From contig NZ_QAGK01000003.1 in assembly GCF_003057885.1 (NCBI RefSeq), positions 124,001-188,000 of the forward strand: a stretch of 64,000 nucleotides of DNA, written 5' to 3'. This DNA is from Oceaniglobus ichthyenteri. Its GTDB lineage: Bacteria > Pseudomonadota > Alphaproteobacteria > Rhodobacterales > Rhodobacteraceae. A model generated the notes under the pieces. That model was not told the origin of the DNA. It did not search any database and worked only from the letters and a program-made list of their open reading frames with translations. The translations under genes and the position numbers were made by a program. The first letter of the stretch is position 1; each line of letters begins with the position of its first letter. Positions 46,258 to 57,153 of the stretch are shown here, piece after piece.

Positions 46258-47070
46258 ATGAATATGGATCACGTGCGCGACCGGGGGCTGGTGCTTTTGG
46301 GATGTGGCAAGATGGGCTCGGCGATGTTGGCGGGGTGGCTGAAAGGCGGATTGCCGGCCACTTCGGTCTGGGTGGTTGACCCGGCACCATCGGACTGGTT
46401 GCAAGGGATCGACGGCTTGCACCTGAACACCGATTTGCCCGATGCCCCGGCCATCGTTCTGGTGGCGGTGAAACCGCAGATGATGGCCGATGCGCTGCCC
46501 ACGCTGGCGGCGATGGGTAATGGGAAAACCTTGTTTCTGTCTGTCGCGGCCGGCACGTCGATTTCTTATTACGAACAGGTGCTGGGCGATAAAACGCCGA
46601 TCATCCGTGCGATGCCCAACACCCCCGCCGCCGTGGCGCGCGGAATTACGGCGATCATCCCCAATGGCCCCGGTGCGGCGGGCATGGATCTGGCCGAGGC
46701 GCTGCTGTCTGCCGTGGGGCAGGTGGTGCGGCTGGAGAATGAATCGCAGATGGATGCGGTCACCGGTGTGTCGGGCTCTGGCCCCGCCTATGTGTTTCAT
46801 CTGATCGAAACCCTGGCGGCCGCGGGCGAGGCACAGGGATTGCCCGCGCCCCTGGCCATGCAATTGGCCAAGGCAACCGTGGCCGGGGCAGGGGCATTGG
46901 CCGAGCAGGCCGAGGAAGACCCGGGCCAGTTGCGCGTCAATGTGACCTCGCCCCAGGGCACCACCGCCGCCGCACTTGAGGTGTTGATGAATGAAACCGA
47001 TGGGTTCCCCGCGCTGTTGAAACGGGCGGTCAAGGCAGCGGCAGATCGGTCGCGGGAGTTGGGCGCATGA
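46258..47070 (+). CDS. proC: pyrroline-5-carboxylate reductase
   Basis: Last enzyme of proline synthesis, reducing pyrroline-5-carboxylate with NAD(P)H (270 residues). The Rossmann start is LVLLGCGKMGSAMLAGWL, IIRAMPNTPA follows, and the family signature is the segment MDAVTGVSGSGPAYVFHLIE. A GGGGG ribosome site precedes ATG 46258; an in-frame ATG at 46264 is also possible. Its end overlaps the next gene by 4 bases. Confidence 0.96.
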   Translation: MNMDHVRDRGLVLLGCGKMGSAMLAGWLKGGLPATSVWVVDPAPSDWLQGIDGLHLNTDLPDAPAIVLVAVKPQMMADALPTLAAMGNGKTLFLSVAAGTSISYYEQVLGDKTPIIRAMPNTPAAVARGITAIIPNGPGAAGMDLAEALLSAVGQVVRLENESQMDAVTGVSGSGPAYVFHLIETLAAAGEAQGLPAPLAMQLAKATVAGAGALAEQAEEDPGQLRVNVTSPQGTTAAALEVLMNETDGFPALLKRAVKAAADRSRELGA

Positions 47071-47399
47071 TCGATTATGATGATTTTGCAAAGGTCGATA
47101 TTCGCTGTGGGGTGATCACACGGGCCGAGCCGTTTCCCGAGGCGCGCAAGCCATCAATCAGATTGTGGGTCGATTTTGGTGGCGATCTGGGTGAGAAGAA
47201 AAGTGCCGCACAGATTACCGAACATTACACACCTGATGGTTTGATCGGCAAACAGGTGATGGCGGTGGTCAATTTTCCGCCCCGTCAGATTGGCCCGGTG
47301 ATGTCAGAGGTTCTAGTTCTGGGCGTGCCTGATGATACGGGCGCTGTGGTTTTGTTGCGCCCGGATATGGATGTGCCCGTCGGCGGAAGGATGTTTTGA
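47067..47399 (+). CDS. csaA: tRNA-binding protein, CsaA-like
   Basis: A 110-residue OB-fold protein of the EMAP/tRNA-binding type (DYDDFAKVDIRCGVITRAEPFPEARKPS, then KSAAQITEHYTPDGLIGKQVMAVVNFPPRQIGPVMSEVLVLG). CsaA proteins bind tRNA or act as chaperones in protein export. It overlaps proC at the start and the dehydrogenase gene at the end, in a three-gene coupled operon. Confidence 0.9.
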   Translation: MIDYDDFAKVDIRCGVITRAEPFPEARKPSIRLWVDFGGDLGEKKSAAQITEHYTPDGLIGKQVMAVVNFPPRQIGPVMSEVLVLGVPDDTGAVVLLRPDMDVPVGGRMF

Positions 47400-48349
47400 T
47401 GGAAAAGATATTGATCACCCGCCGTCTGCCTGATCCGGTACTGGACGCGGCGCGCGCCCGGTTCGATGTGACCTTGCGCGATGACACAACCCCGATGAGT
47501 GCGGCAGAATTGGCAGATGCCATGGCGCAATACGACGGGATTTTGCCGACCCTTGGCGATCAGTTGACGGCCGATGCCTTTGTTGGAGACCTCAAGTGCC
47601 GCGTTCTGGCGAACTTTGGGGTGGGCTATAACCATATTGACGTTACGGCAGCGCGCGGCGCGGGCGTGGCCGTGTCAAACACTCCCGGTGCCGTCACCGA
47701 TGCCACCGCCGATATTGCCATGACCCTGATGTTGATGACATGCCGACGCGCGGGCGAGGGTGAGCGTTTGGTGCGTGCCGGGCAATGGGCCGGGTGGCAC
47801 CCCACACAACTTTTGGGCCAGCATGTGAGCGGTAAGACCGTGGGCATTGTCGGGCTGGGCCGGATTGGCAAGGCGATCGCGCGGCGCTGTCATTTTGGCT
47901 TTGGCATGGATGTGGTGTTTTACAACCGCTCGCAAGTGGCGGATCCGGGCGTACCGGCACAGCAATTAAACAGCCTGACAGATGTGGCAAATGCCTGTGA
48001 TGTGTTGATTGTGGCGCTGCCTGCGACGCCCGAAACCCATCATATGATCAACGTATCGGTCTTTGCGGCGATGAGACCAACGGCGGTGTTTGTGAACATC
48101 GCGCGGGGCGATATCGTGGATGAAACGGCATTGATCGACGCGTTGCAAAGCGGGCAAATCGCCGGGGCCGGTCTGGATGTTTATGAGTTTGAGCCGAAGG
48201 TGCCACAGGCGCTTAGGGCTTTGGAAAATGTCACGCTTTTTCCCCACCTTGGCACCGCCACCCTTGAGGTGCGCACGGCCATGGGGATGATGGCGGTTGA
48301 CAACCTGGTGGCATTTTTCGACGGGCGCGATTTGCCCAACCCGGTGTGA
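47399..48349 (+). CDS. D-2-hydroxyacid dehydrogenase, glyoxylate/hydroxypyruvate reductase type
   Basis: A 316-residue NAD(P)-dependent enzyme. The cofactor motif is TVGIVGLGRIGKAIARR, the catalytic Arg is in VNIARGDIVDE, the Glu in LDVYEFEP, and the His in LFPHLGTAT. The sequence resembles glyoxylate and hydroxypyruvate reductases. ATG 47399 is chosen over TTG 47396; it overlaps the previous stop. A dispersed repeat lies 4 bases after its stop. Confidence 0.9.
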   Translation: MEKILITRRLPDPVLDAARARFDVTLRDDTTPMSAAELADAMAQYDGILPTLGDQLTADAFVGDLKCRVLANFGVGYNHIDVTAARGAGVAVSNTPGAVTDATADIAMTLMLMTCRRAGEGERLVRAGQWAGWHPTQLLGQHVSGKTVGIVGLGRIGKAIARRCHFGFGMDVVFYNRSQVADPGVPAQQLNSLTDVANACDVLIVALPATPETHHMINVSVFAAMRPTAVFVNIARGDIVDETALIDALQSGQIAGAGLDVYEFEPKVPQALRALENVTLFPHLGTATLEVRTAMGMMAVDNLVAFFDGRDLPNPV

Positions 48350-48353
48350 GCTA

Positions 48354-48392
48354 ACGGAGGCGCTGACGCGCCACACGATGTTTTGTTTGCCG
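48354..48392 (+). repeat. 39-bp dispersed repeat with GGCGC hairpin, copy 2
   Basis: Matches 4963-5001 at 36 of 39 bases, including the GGCGC-TGAC-GCGCC hairpin and ATGTTTTG. It fills most of the 56-base gap between two convergent genes, so it may stop both transcripts. Confidence 0.75.
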
Positions 48393-48405
48393 CCCTTGGC
48401 CGGTG

Positions 48406-48990
48406 TCAATACGGATCGCCCATGGCGGCGCGCCAATGGCGGCGGCACAGGGACAGATAGGTTTCGTTGCCGCCGATCTGCACCTGAGCGCCTTCCTGCA
48501 GTGCATTGCCCTGATCATCCTGGCGGATCACCATGGTGGCTTTGCGCCCGCAGTGGCAAATTGTGCGCACTTCGCGCAATTGATCGGCCACCGCCAAGAG
48601 GGCGGCCGAGCCGGGGAAAAGCTGCCCCTGAAAATCGACCCTGAGGCCATAGGTCATTACCGGCAGGCGCAAATCATCGGCCACCCTGGCCAATTGCCAC
48701 ACCTGCGTGGGGCTGAGAAATTGGGCCTCGTCCACGAAGACGCAGGCGAGGGGGGTGGTGTGGTGCTGTGCCTGGACCTTTTTGAACAGATGATCGGTGG
48801 GGGAAAATGTGTCGGCATCCTCCTTGATCCCGATGCGCGAGGCGATGCGCCCGTGCCCGGCGCGGGTATCAAGCTGTGCGGTCAGCAGATAGACCGCCAT
48901 CCCCTGTTCGCGGTAATTGTTCGCCGCCTGCAAAAGCAGGGTCGATTTGCCCGCGTTCATTGTGGAAAAGTTGAAATAAAGTTTGGCCAT
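48406..48990 (-). CDS. tdk: thymidine kinase
   Basis: Type II thymidine kinase (194 residues) of the nucleotide salvage pathway. Walker A is FSTMNAGKSTLLLQ, the catalytic Glu is in VFVDEAQFLSP, and Cys pairs in CHCGRK and the C-terminal CRRH form the zinc site. The C-terminal thymidine lasso segment NETYLSLCRRHW is present. It lies downstream of carB on the same strand, 78 bases away. Confidence 0.95.
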   Translation of the reverse strand: MAKLYFNFSTMNAGKSTLLLQAANNYREQGMAVYLLTAQLDTRAGHGRIASRIGIKEDADTFSPTDHLFKKVQAQHHTTPLACVFVDEAQFLSPTQVWQLARVADDLRLPVMTYGLRVDFQGQLFPGSAALLAVADQLREVRTICHCGRKATMVIRQDDQGNALQEGAQVQIGGNETYLSLCRRHWRAAMGDPY

Positions 48991-49068
48991 GGCAGAGCAT
49001 TATCCAACCGGTTCGGGGCGAAAACGGGCGCGCGGGGCGCCCGTATCGCATTTGTGTGATTGGGCGGA

Positions 49069-52000
49069 TTACCCCTGCAACGGCCGCACGTCCAATTCAC
49101 CTTCTTCCCTTGCCTGCATGGCGCGGGCTGCGGCGTGGGACGCAGCGAGGGTGGTGAAATACGGGATTTTGTCCATCAAGGCGACGTTGCGCATGGAGCG
49201 GGAATCATCGACGGCGCGCGCGCCTTCCGTGGTGTTCATCACCAATGCGATGTCGCCGTCTTTCATAATGTCGACGACGGTGCGCCCGCCCTCATACACC
49301 TTGTTGACCTGCGCGGTTTCCACCCCGGCATCGCGCAGGAATTTGGCGGTGCCTTTGGTGGCGGTCAAGGTCATGCCAAGCGAAAGCAGAATGCGCGCGG
49401 TTTCGATGAACTGATCGGTTTTGTCGGTGTCGCGGATCGACAGGAACGCCATGCCGGAGGTCGGCAAATCCACGCCCGCCCCCATCTGTGCCTTAAGGAA
49501 GGCGCGGGCGAACGAGCGATCCCAGCCCATGACTTCGCCGGTTGAGCGCATTTCAGGCCCAAGCAAGGTATCGACGCCGGGAAAACGGGCAAAAGGCAGA
49601 ACCGCCTCTTTCACCGAATACCACGGCATTGCCGGGTCGGCCAATGTCATCGGATCGGCATAGGGCAACACATCGTCAAGGCCGGTGCCCGCCGGATAGG
49701 CCGGGCGTTTGGCAAAATTGCTCAGCGGTTCACCGGCCATTAGGCGGGCAGCGATGGATGCAATGGCGCTGTCGGTGGCCTTGGCCACGAACGGCACGGT
49801 GCGCGAGGCGCGTGGATTAACCTCAAGCACAAAGATGTTTTCGCCCTGAATGGCGAATTGCACGTTCATCAGGCCGACAACCCCAAGTTTCAGCGCCATC
49901 GCCTTGGTTTGTTCCTCCATTTCCGCAATCACGGAATCCGACAGGGTATAGGGCGGCAGCGAACAGGCAGAATCACCCGAATGCACGCCGGCCTCTTCGA
50001 TATGCTGCATCACGCCGGCAATGTGCACATCTGTGCCATCGCACAGGCAATCGACATCAACCTCGACCGCGCCCGACAGATAACTGTCAAGCAACACAGG
50101 CGTGTCGCCCGACACCTGCACCGCGTGTTTGATATAACGGGCCAGATGCGCGTCATCGCGCACGATTTCCATCGCCCGACCACCCAGAACGTACGAGGGG
50201 CGGATCACCAGCGGATAGCCGACGCGCTGTGCGATTTCCATCGCTTGGGTGTCGGAATGGGCGATGCCATTTACCGGCTGTTTCAGGCCCAATTCATTCA
50301 GCATCGCCTGAAACCGCTCGCGGTCTTCGGCCAGATCGATGGCATCGGGCGTGGTGCCGAGAATGGGGATGCCGGCATCTTGCAGATCATTGGCCAGTTT
50401 CAGCGGCGTTTGCCCGCCAAATTGCACGATTACGCCGTGCAGCGTGCCATTTTCCTGCTCGACCCGCAGGATTTCCATCACATGTTCAAAGGTCAGCGGT
50501 TCAAAATACAACCGATCCGAAGTGTCATAATCGGTCGACACCGTTTCGGGGTTGCAGTTGATCATGATGGTTTCATACCCCGTTGCCGACAGCGCATAGC
50601 AAGCGTGACAACAGCAATAATCAAATTCGATCCCTTGGCCGATCCGGTTTGGCCCGCCACCCAGGATCACCACTTTTTTACGATCGCTCGGGCGCGCCTC
50701 GCATTCCACATCGCCCATCACCGGGGTTTCATAGGTGGAATACATGTACGGTGTCTGCGCTTCGAATTCGGCGGCGCAGGTATCAATGCGTTTGAACACG
50801 GCAGTGACGCCCAGGTTCGTGCGGGCGCGGCGCACCTGCCCCTCGTCGCGACCGGTTAAAGTGGCGAGGCGGGCATCGGTAAAGCCCATCATTTTCAGGC
50901 GGCGCAGCCCGTGTTCCGTCACCGGCAGACCATCGCGGCGCACCACCGCCTCGGCGTCGATGATTTCGCGGATCCGGGCCAGGAACCAGGGATCAAAACT
51001 GGTGATGGCGTTGATGTCATCGTCTGACATGCCTTCGCGCATCGCCTGGGCAATCACGCGAATCCGGTCTGGGGTTTGGCGCGACAGGGCGGCGGTGATA
51101 TTGGCCGGGTCACTGCCACCTTCGATTTCGATTTCATCAAATCCGGTCAGGCCGGTTTCCATGCTGGCCAGTGCCTTTTGCAGCGATTCGTGAATCGTGC
51201 GGCCAATCGCCATCGCCTCGCCCACCGATTTCATCGCGGTGGACAGCAGCGGTTCCGAGCCGGGGAATTTTTCAAACGCAAAGCGCGGGATTTTGGTGAC
51301 GACGTAATCGATGCTGGGTTCAAACGAGGCCGGGGTGACGCCGGTGATGTCATTGTCCAACTCATCCAACGTATAGCCAACCGCCAGTTTCGCGGCGATT
51401 TTCGCAATCGGAAACCCCGTGGCCTTGGAGGCAAGGGCCGAAGAGCGCGACACACGGGGGTTCATTTCAATCACCACCATGCGGCCATCAGCGGGGTTCA
51501 CCGCCCACTGCACGTTTGAACCGCCGGTTTCCACGCCGATTTCGCGCAACACGGCAATGCTGGCCGTGCGCATCATCTGATATTCCTTGTCGGTCAGGGT
51601 CAGCGCCGGGGCGACCGTGATGGAATCACCCGTATGCACGCCCATGGGATCGACGTTTTCGATGGCGCACACGATAATCGCGTTATCGTTGCGGTCGCGC
51701 ACGACCTCCATTTCAAACTCTTTCCAACCCAAAAGCGATTCGTCGATCAGGATCTGCGACACGGGCGAGGCATCGAGGCCAGATTTGCAAAAATGTTCGT
51801 ATTGATCGCGGTTATAGGCCACGCCGCCCCCCGTACCGCCCAAGGTAAAGGCGGGGCGGATGATGGCGGGCAGGCCGACATAATCGATGGCCTCCATGCA
51901 TTCTTGCATGTTGTTGGCGATGGTCGCCTTGGGGTTTTCCAGGCCGATCCGCTCCATCGCCTCGCGGAACAGTTTGCGATCTTCGGCCATTTCAATGGCT

Positions 52001-52362
52001 TGGCGGTTCGCGCCGATCAGTTCAACGTTGAATTTCTTCAACACGCCCATGTCATCCAGCGCCAGGGATGTGTTCAGCCCGGTTTGACCGCCCATGGTGG
52101 GGAGCAATGCATCGGGGCGCTCTTTTTCGATGATTTTGGCAACGATTTCAGGGGTGATCGGTTCAATATAGGTGGCATCGGCCAGTTCCGGATCGGTCAT
52201 GATCGTGGCCGGGTTCGAATTGACCAGAATCACGCGATACCCCTCTTCGCGCAGCGCCTTGCAGGCCTGTGCGCCGGAATAATCAAATTCGCACGCCTGC
52301 CCGATAATGATAGGGCCCGCACCAATGATCATGATGGATTTGATGTCGGTTCTTTTTGGCAT
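49069..52362 (-). CDS. carB: carbamoyl-phosphate synthase large subunit
   Basis: A 1097-residue enzyme that makes carbamoyl phosphate for arginine and pyrimidines. It has the two homologous halves, each with a pre-ATP-grasp and ATP-grasp domain: [20 protein letters not shown] in the first half and [23 protein letters not shown] in the second. The C-terminal MGS-like allosteric domain ends near [15 protein letters not shown] 52362 gives the conserved start [10 protein letters not shown]; the upstream extension is not conserved. carA is not in the window. Confidence 0.97.
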   Translation of the reverse strand: MPKRTDIKSIMIIGAGPIIIGQACEFDYSGAQACKALREEGYRVILVNSNPATIMTDPELADATYIEPITPEIVAKIIEKERPDALLPTMGGQTGLNTSLALDDMGVLKKFNVELIGANRQAIEMAEDRKLFREAMERIGLENPKATIANNMQECMEAIDYVGLPAIIRPAFTLGGTGGGVAYNRDQYEHFCKSGLDASPVSQILIDESLLGWKEFEMEVVRDRNDNAIIVCAIENVDPMGVHTGDSITVAPALTLTDKEYQMMRTASIAVLREIGVETGGSNVQWAVNPADGRMVVIEMNPRVSRSSALASKATGFPIAKIAAKLAVGYTLDELDNDITGVTPASFEPSIDYVVTKIPRFAFEKFPGSEPLLSTAMKSVGEAMAIGRTIHESLQKALASMETGLTGFDEIEIEGGSDPANITAALSRQTPDRIRVIAQAMREGMSDDDINAITSFDPWFLARIREIIDAEAVVRRDGLPVTEHGLRRLKMMGFTDARLATLTGRDEGQVRRARTNLGVTAVFKRIDTCAAEFEAQTPYMYSTYETPVMGDVECEARPSDRKKVVILGGGPNRIGQGIEFDYCCCHACYALSATGYETIMINCNPETVSTDYDTSDRLYFEPLTFEHVMEILRVEQENGTLHGVIVQFGGQTPLKLANDLQDAGIPILGTTPDAIDLAEDRERFQAMLNELGLKQPVNGIAHSDTQAMEIAQRVGYPLVIRPSYVLGGRAMEIVRDDAHLARYIKHAVQVSGDTPVLLDSYLSGAVEVDVDCLCDGTDVHIAGVMQHIEEAGVHSGDSACSLPPYTLSDSVIAEMEEQTKAMALKLGVVGLMNVQFAIQGENIFVLEVNPRASRTVPFVAKATDSAIASIAARLMAGEPLSNFAKRPAYPAGTGLDDVLPYADPMTLADPAMPWYSVKEAVLPFARFPGVDTLLGPEMRSTGEVMGWDRSFARAFLKAQMGAGVDLPTSGMAFLSIRDTDKTDQFIETARILLSLGMTLTATKGTAKFLRDAGVETAQVNKVYEGGRTVVDIMKDGDIALVMNTTEGARAVDDSRSMRNVALMDKIPYFTTLAASHAAARAMQAREEGELDVRPLQG

Positions 52363-52396
52363 GACGCAGACCCCCAAGGCAGATAAATCTTGGGGG

Positions 52397-53668
52397 TTAT
52401 AGGCGATGGTCACTCCGGTGCAAGGGCGATTGCGCCTCGCGCGTGCCCGCCGCAATCATTGCGCCCGCCAACAGCAACATCAAAGCGGTGGCCCAATCCG
52501 TCAGGGCCTCTATCGGAACGCCCAAAGTCTGGAATGTGCCGGCGCCCGCCATGCTGAGGGAAAAGAAAACTGCGATGAAAATCAGTTTTCCAACGTCCCC
52601 CAAACGCGAGATCAGCATCGGCGCAAAGGCGACTGGCGCAATGAAGTGATAGGCCCAGGCGATGGGCGACAGCAACGCCAGCACAATCATCGCCACGGGA
52701 TACACGGCGTCATTGTCGGGCGCGCGGCGCGCCCAAATGGCCAATACGACCAACATGGAAAGCAGCGACAGTTTGGAAAACGCTTGCCAGACAGGGGGTT
52801 TTGCCATCACCCGCCAGCCGCCTTCGGGATCCAACCCCAGAGGCATCATTGGCGAAATGCGCATCAACGAGTCGGCAAAAAACCATTGGCCGATTAACTT
52901 GTCAAAGCTCCAGGATAGGGAAAGCGAAAGGCCAGTGTCTGATATCACACCGATGAGTCGCAGAAATTCAACGTGCAGCGGCCAACCGGCCAGCCAGATC
53001 GAGGCGGCCGCCAGCGCCCCACCGACCACCGCGAACGACGCCGCCACACGGTATTGCCGACGGGCCAGAACGATCACAATAAGAAGTGCTGGATACAACT
53101 TGATGGCCGCCGCCACGGCCAATGCCGCCCCCGCAGTAATCGGGGCGTTGGCGCGCAACCTCTCTAAAAACACAAGCGTCAGGGTGGCGACCAGGATTTG
53201 CGGCTGAATTTCATCGATCGCCGAGGTGCCAAAAAATGTGCCGAACATTACCAGTGTGACGAGTATCGCATGGGGCAAAAACGCCATTTCGCGGCCCAAA
53301 GCCCGCCAAGACAGGATCGGGATCAATGCCAGAAGGGCATAATTCACGCAGCGCGCGCCAAACGCGAAACTGGCAAACGACAGATCAGCCCAGCCCACCA
53401 GCACCGCCCAAATGGGGGGATAGACAAAGGGGAACAATCGTTCGGTGTGGCCAATTTCGGCGGCCAGTGTTCGCCAGGCCGGATCGGGGCGCATGGTGAA
53501 TACCGTGTCGTCGGGCGGATAAATGATGGCCGGATTGCCGTTTGAAAATCCTTCGCCCGCCATCCAAACGGCCAAGAGATCGGCGGCATCGGGGGGCAAG
53601 CTGATCGAATAAAATACAAACAAGGCGCATAAAAGCACACCCAACCCCAAATAGATTGTTCTCAGCAT
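52397..53668 (-). CDS. GT87-like (DUF2029) membrane glycosyltransferase
   Basis: A 423-residue protein with about 10-11 hydrophobic helices. After the first helix comes a periplasmic loop with [29 protein letters not shown], like the GT-C catalytic loop with Asp residues and a YPP motif in DUF2029 proteins. [11 protein letters not shown] is the next helix. These enzymes use polyprenyl-phosphate sugars as donors. ATG 53668 begins the first signal-anchor. It lies 34 bases upstream of carB on the same strand. Confidence 0.8.
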   Translation of the reverse strand: MLRTIYLGLGVLLCALFVFYSISLPPDAADLLAVWMAGEGFSNGNPAIIYPPDDTVFTMRPDPAWRTLAAEIGHTERLFPFVYPPIWAVLVGWADLSFASFAFGARCVNYALLALIPILSWRALGREMAFLPHAILVTLVMFGTFFGTSAIDEIQPQILVATLTLVFLERLRANAPITAGAALAVAAAIKLYPALLIVIVLARRQYRVAASFAVVGGALAAASIWLAGWPLHVEFLRLIGVISDTGLSLSLSWSFDKLIGQWFFADSLMRISPMMPLGLDPEGGWRVMAKPPVWQAFSKLSLLSMLVVLAIWARRAPDNDAVYPVAMIVLALLSPIAWAYHFIAPVAFAPMLISRLGDVGKLIFIAVFFSLSMAGAGTFQTLGVPIEALTDWATALMLLLAGAMIAAGTREAQSPLHRSDHRL

Positions 53669-53887
53669 GCCGGGCCTTTCACGATCTGACTGCACCGTTT
53701 CAATGATGTCTGAATGGATGTATGCGGGCAGTGTGGCAGGGTGATGGTGGTTGAATGGCCGCAACACGGCAGTTTGGCGGTGTGGCATGACCGTTGGGTT
53801 GGCTTGCGACCCGACCAGACCTTGACTTTCGCCGCGCTGACAGGTGTATCGGCGCAATCCTTATGTTTACGCCCCGGAGGCCCTGAT

Positions 53888-55666
53888 ATGCACGCCTATC
53901 GCACCCACACCTGCGCCGATTTGAACGCCTCGAACGTGGGCGATACCGTGCGCCTTTCGGGGTGGGTTCACCGGGTGCGTGACCACGGCGGCGTGTTGTT
54001 CATTGATCTGCGCGATCACTATGGCATCACCCAGGTGTTGTGCGACGGTGATTCTGCCGCCTTTGCCGAATTGGAAAAGGTGCGCGCCGAATGGTGCATC
54101 CGCATTGATGGCACGGTCAAGGCGCGCGATGCCGATCTGGTAAACAGCAAAATCCCCACCGGCGAAATCGAAGTGTACGCGCGTGGCATGGAAGTGTTGG
54201 GCGCGGCCAAAGAACTGCCGTTGCAGGTGTTTGGCGAACAGGAATACCCCGAAGAAACCCGCCTGCGGTATCGGTTCCTTGATCTGCGCCGCGAGGAGTT
54301 GCATAACAATATCGTGCTGCGCAGTGACGTGGTGCGCGATTTGCGTCAGCGGATGTGGGATCAGGGGTTCAACGAATTTCAGACACCGATCATCACCGCC
54401 TCATCGCCCGAAGGCGCGCGCGATTTTCTGGTGCCATCGCGCCTGCACCCCGGGAAATTTTATGCGCTGCCCCAAGCGCCCCAGCAGTTCAAACAGCTGA
54501 TCATGGTGTCGGGGTTTGATAAATATTTCCAGATCGCGCCCTGTTTCCGCGATGAAGACCCCCGCGCCGACCGTTCGCCCACCGATTTTTATCAGCTCGA
54601 TCTGGAAATGTCGTTTGTCAGCCAGCAAGACGTGTTCGACACGATTCAGCCAGTGATGCAGGGTTGTTTCGAACGCTTTGGTGGTGGGCGCACCGTCAAT
54701 ACCGAGTGGCCACAGATCAGCTATCGCGATGCCGCCCTGTGGTATGGCACCGACAAACCCGACCTGCGCAACCCGATCAAGATGCAAGTGGTATCGGATC
54801 ATTTTGCAGGTTCCGGCTTTGCCATCTTTGCAAAGTTGCTGGAACAAGACGGCACCGAAATCCGCGCCATTCCGGCCCCCAAAGGCGGTTCGCGCAAATT
54901 CTGTGACCGGATGAACGCCTTTGCCCAAAAGGAAGGGCTGCCCGGCATGGGCTATATCTTCTGGCGCGATCAGGGGCAGGGCATGGAAGCCGCCGGCCCC
55001 TTGGCCAAGAACATCGGCCCTGAACGCACCGAAGCGATCCGTCAGCAGTTGGGCCTGGGCGTGGGCGATGCTGCGTTCTTCCTTGGTGGTAAACCCAGCG
55101 CGTTTGAGCGGGTGGCAGGCAAGGCACGGGTGACGATCGGCGAAGAATTGGGCCTGACCGACAAGGACAGCTTTCAATTCGCCTGGATCGTCGATTTCCC
55201 GATGTACGAGGCCGACGAGGAAACCGGCAAGATTGATTTTTCCCACAATCCGTTTTCCATGCCCCAGGGCGGGCTGGAGGCATTGCAGGGTGACCCCCTC
55301 AAGGTGTTGGGATACCAATACGATCTGGCCTGCAATGGGTATGAGCTGATCAGTGGCGCAATCCGAAACCACAAACCGGAAATCATGTTCAAGGCATTTG
55401 AATTGGCCGGCTACGGCGAAGAAGAAGTGCGCAAGCGGTTCGGCGGCATGGTCAACGCGTTTCAATACGGCGCGCCGCCCCACGGCGGTTGTGCGGCGGG
55501 GATTGACCGGATGGTGATGTTGTTGGCGGATGAGGCGAACATCCGCGAAGTCATCATGTTCCCGATGAACCAGCGCGCCGAAGATCTGATGATGGGCGCG
55601 CCAAGTGAGCCGATGAACGAACAGCTGCGCGAATTGCGCCTGCGCGTGCTGCCGCCCGAAAGCTGA
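53888..55666 (+). CDS. aspS: aspartyl-tRNA synthetase
   Basis: Class II synthetase of 592 residues. The N-terminal OB domain is [30 protein letters not shown], motif 2 includes [25 protein letters not shown], and motif 3 is GIDRMVMLL near the end. A bacterial GAD insertion is present (about 300-400). ATG 53888 has CGGAGG at 8 bases upstream; earlier frame opening shows no family match. A short hairpin follows at 55675-55689. Confidence 0.96.
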   Translation: MHAYRTHTCADLNASNVGDTVRLSGWVHRVRDHGGVLFIDLRDHYGITQVLCDGDSAAFAELEKVRAEWCIRIDGTVKARDADLVNSKIPTGEIEVYARGMEVLGAAKELPLQVFGEQEYPEETRLRYRFLDLRREELHNNIVLRSDVVRDLRQRMWDQGFNEFQTPIITASSPEGARDFLVPSRLHPGKFYALPQAPQQFKQLIMVSGFDKYFQIAPCFRDEDPRADRSPTDFYQLDLEMSFVSQQDVFDTIQPVMQGCFERFGGGRTVNTEWPQISYRDAALWYGTDKPDLRNPIKMQVVSDHFAGSGFAIFAKLLEQDGTEIRAIPAPKGGSRKFCDRMNAFAQKEGLPGMGYIFWRDQGQGMEAAGPLAKNIGPERTEAIRQQLGLGVGDAAFFLGGKPSAFERVAGKARVTIGEELGLTDKDSFQFAWIVDFPMYEADEETGKIDFSHNPFSMPQGGLEALQGDPLKVLGYQYDLACNGYELISGAIRNHKPEIMFKAFELAGYGEEEVRKRFGGMVNAFQYGAPPHGGCAAGIDRMVMLLADEANIREVIMFPMNQRAEDLMMGAPSEPMNEQLRELRLRVLPPES

Positions 55667-55674
55667 GCAAGCGG

Positions 55675-55689
55675 GCCACCGCCGGTGGC
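55675..55689 (+). terminator. short hairpin after aspS
   Basis: GCCACC-GCC-GGTGGC forms a 6-bp stem with a 3-base loop, 8 bases after the aspS stop. No strong T tract follows. Confidence 0.45.
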
Positions 55690-55776
55690 GTAACGGCTCT
55701 CTTGTAAACAATGCAGGCGCTTATATCTCTATAGTCGGCGGTCCGATTTTCGGATCGGCGACGATATGAGGTCGGA

Positions 55777-57141
55777 ATGAAACAGGCGACTGTTGCAGCG
55801 ATCCGGTTTGGCTATGGATTGGGGCCCAGTGCGCAGCCAGCCACCGTGGCTGCGGTTCACGACTCGTTGCGCGGGCCGGACGTGGCGCGCGAAACCTATC
55901 CGCTTTTGCCCCGCGACGACGCACTTGCCCTGCGGATGGAGCTTTTCCTGACCGGGCGCGCCACCCGCAACGGTGAGGCAGGCGGCGAGGCGGCCAACGC
56001 TGTCGCGCGCAAGAAATTGCGCGCAATCGAAGCGACCACATTGCGCCATATGATCGCGCGGCGACTGGACGGGCCTGCGCCCCTGCGCGAAAGGCTGCAC
56101 ATGTTCTGGCTTGATCATTTCACGGCACGTCACAAAAGCACGCCCGAGGCCGCGAATGCCGCGCCCTATATTGATGAAACGGTGCGGGCCACAATGACCC
56201 TGCGCTTTGCCGATATGTTGCGCGCTGTCGTGACCGACCCGCGCATGATGCTGTTTCTGGATCAAACCGCATCGGTCGGGCCGAATTCTGTGCGCGGTAA
56301 GCGCCGTGGCCAAGGGTTGAACGAAAATCTGGCGCGAGAGGTGTTGGAATTGCACACGCTGGGCGTCAGCGGCGCCTACAGTCAAAGCGATGTGCGCGAA
56401 TTGGCCAAGTTGTTGACCGGACTGCAATATCACCCGGCCAAGGGTGGCTTCAAATTTGTATCAAAATTTGCAGAACCGGGCGCCGAAACCATTCTGGGGC
56501 ACCGCTATGGTGGGCGTGGCAAGGCCAAGCTGGCAGATATCTTTGACGCACTGGAAGATTTGTCGGTGCATCCGGATACGGCCGGTCACATGGCGCAAAA
56601 ACTGGCGGTTCATTTTGTGTCTGACACGCCGGACCCTGCTTTGGTGCGGCATATGACCCAGGCGTGGCAGGATGGCGGCGGTGATTTGATGCAGGTTTAC
56701 ACAGCGATGCTGGAACATCCCGCCGCCTGGTCGCCGGTGATGGAAAAGGCAAAGCAACCCTTTGATTTCGTTGTCTCCTCACTCAGGGCGCTGGGCTATT
56801 CAGGGCAGGACATCATCACTTTGCCGCGCAAGGGGTTCAATCAGATGGTGGTCAATGGGATGCGCGATATGGGGCAGACGTTCCTGCGCCCCTCAGGCCC
56901 CGATGGCTGGAAAGAAACAGCCGAGGCGTGGATCACGCCTGTGGGTCTGGCAACGCGCATTCGATGGGCGATGGCCAGCCCCGGACGGTTGGCCGCGCCG
57001 CTGCCTGATCCGCGTGAATTTGTGGTTCGGGCGTTGGATGACGCGGCGTCGCCCGATCTGATCTGGGCGGCAAGTGCCGCGGATACTGTGGCACAGGGTG
57101 TCGGGCTGATCCTCGCCTCGCCCGAATTCAATCGCAGATAG
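55777..57141 (+). CDS. DUF1800-domain protein
   Basis: A 454-residue protein of the DUF1800 family. Typical segments are RFGYGLGP near the N-terminus, RLHMFWLDHFT and LAREVLELHTLGVSGAYSQSDVRELAKLLTG in the middle, and AQKLAVHFVSDTP later. The function of this family is unknown. It is always close to a DUF1501 partner, as here, which suggests a shared role in a secreted or cell-surface process. No clear signal peptide is visible on this protein. Confidence 0.92.
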   Translation: MKQATVAAIRFGYGLGPSAQPATVAAVHDSLRGPDVARETYPLLPRDDALALRMELFLTGRATRNGEAGGEAANAVARKKLRAIEATTLRHMIARRLDGPAPLRERLHMFWLDHFTARHKSTPEAANAAPYIDETVRATMTLRFADMLRAVVTDPRMMLFLDQTASVGPNSVRGKRRGQGLNENLAREVLELHTLGVSGAYSQSDVRELAKLLTGLQYHPAKGGFKFVSKFAEPGAETILGHRYGGRGKAKLADIFDALEDLSVHPDTAGHMAQKLAVHFVSDTPDPALVRHMTQAWQDGGGDLMQVYTAMLEHPAAWSPVMEKAKQPFDFVVSSLRALGYSGQDIITLPRKGFNQMVVNGMRDMGQTFLRPSGPDGWKETAEAWITPVGLATRIRWAMASPGRLAAPLPDPREFVVRALDDAASPDLIWAASAADTVAQGVGLILASPEFNRR

Positions 57142-57153
57142 AAGAGGCAGAAC

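Noticed and set aside
49858-50859. Rightward open frame of 333 codons inside carB
   Set aside because: Antisense shadow of a strongly conserved gene, with low-complexity composition and no ribosome site.
54401-55711. Leftward open frame of 436 codons across aspS
   Set aside because: Long only because of GC bias opposite aspS; no recognisable domain.
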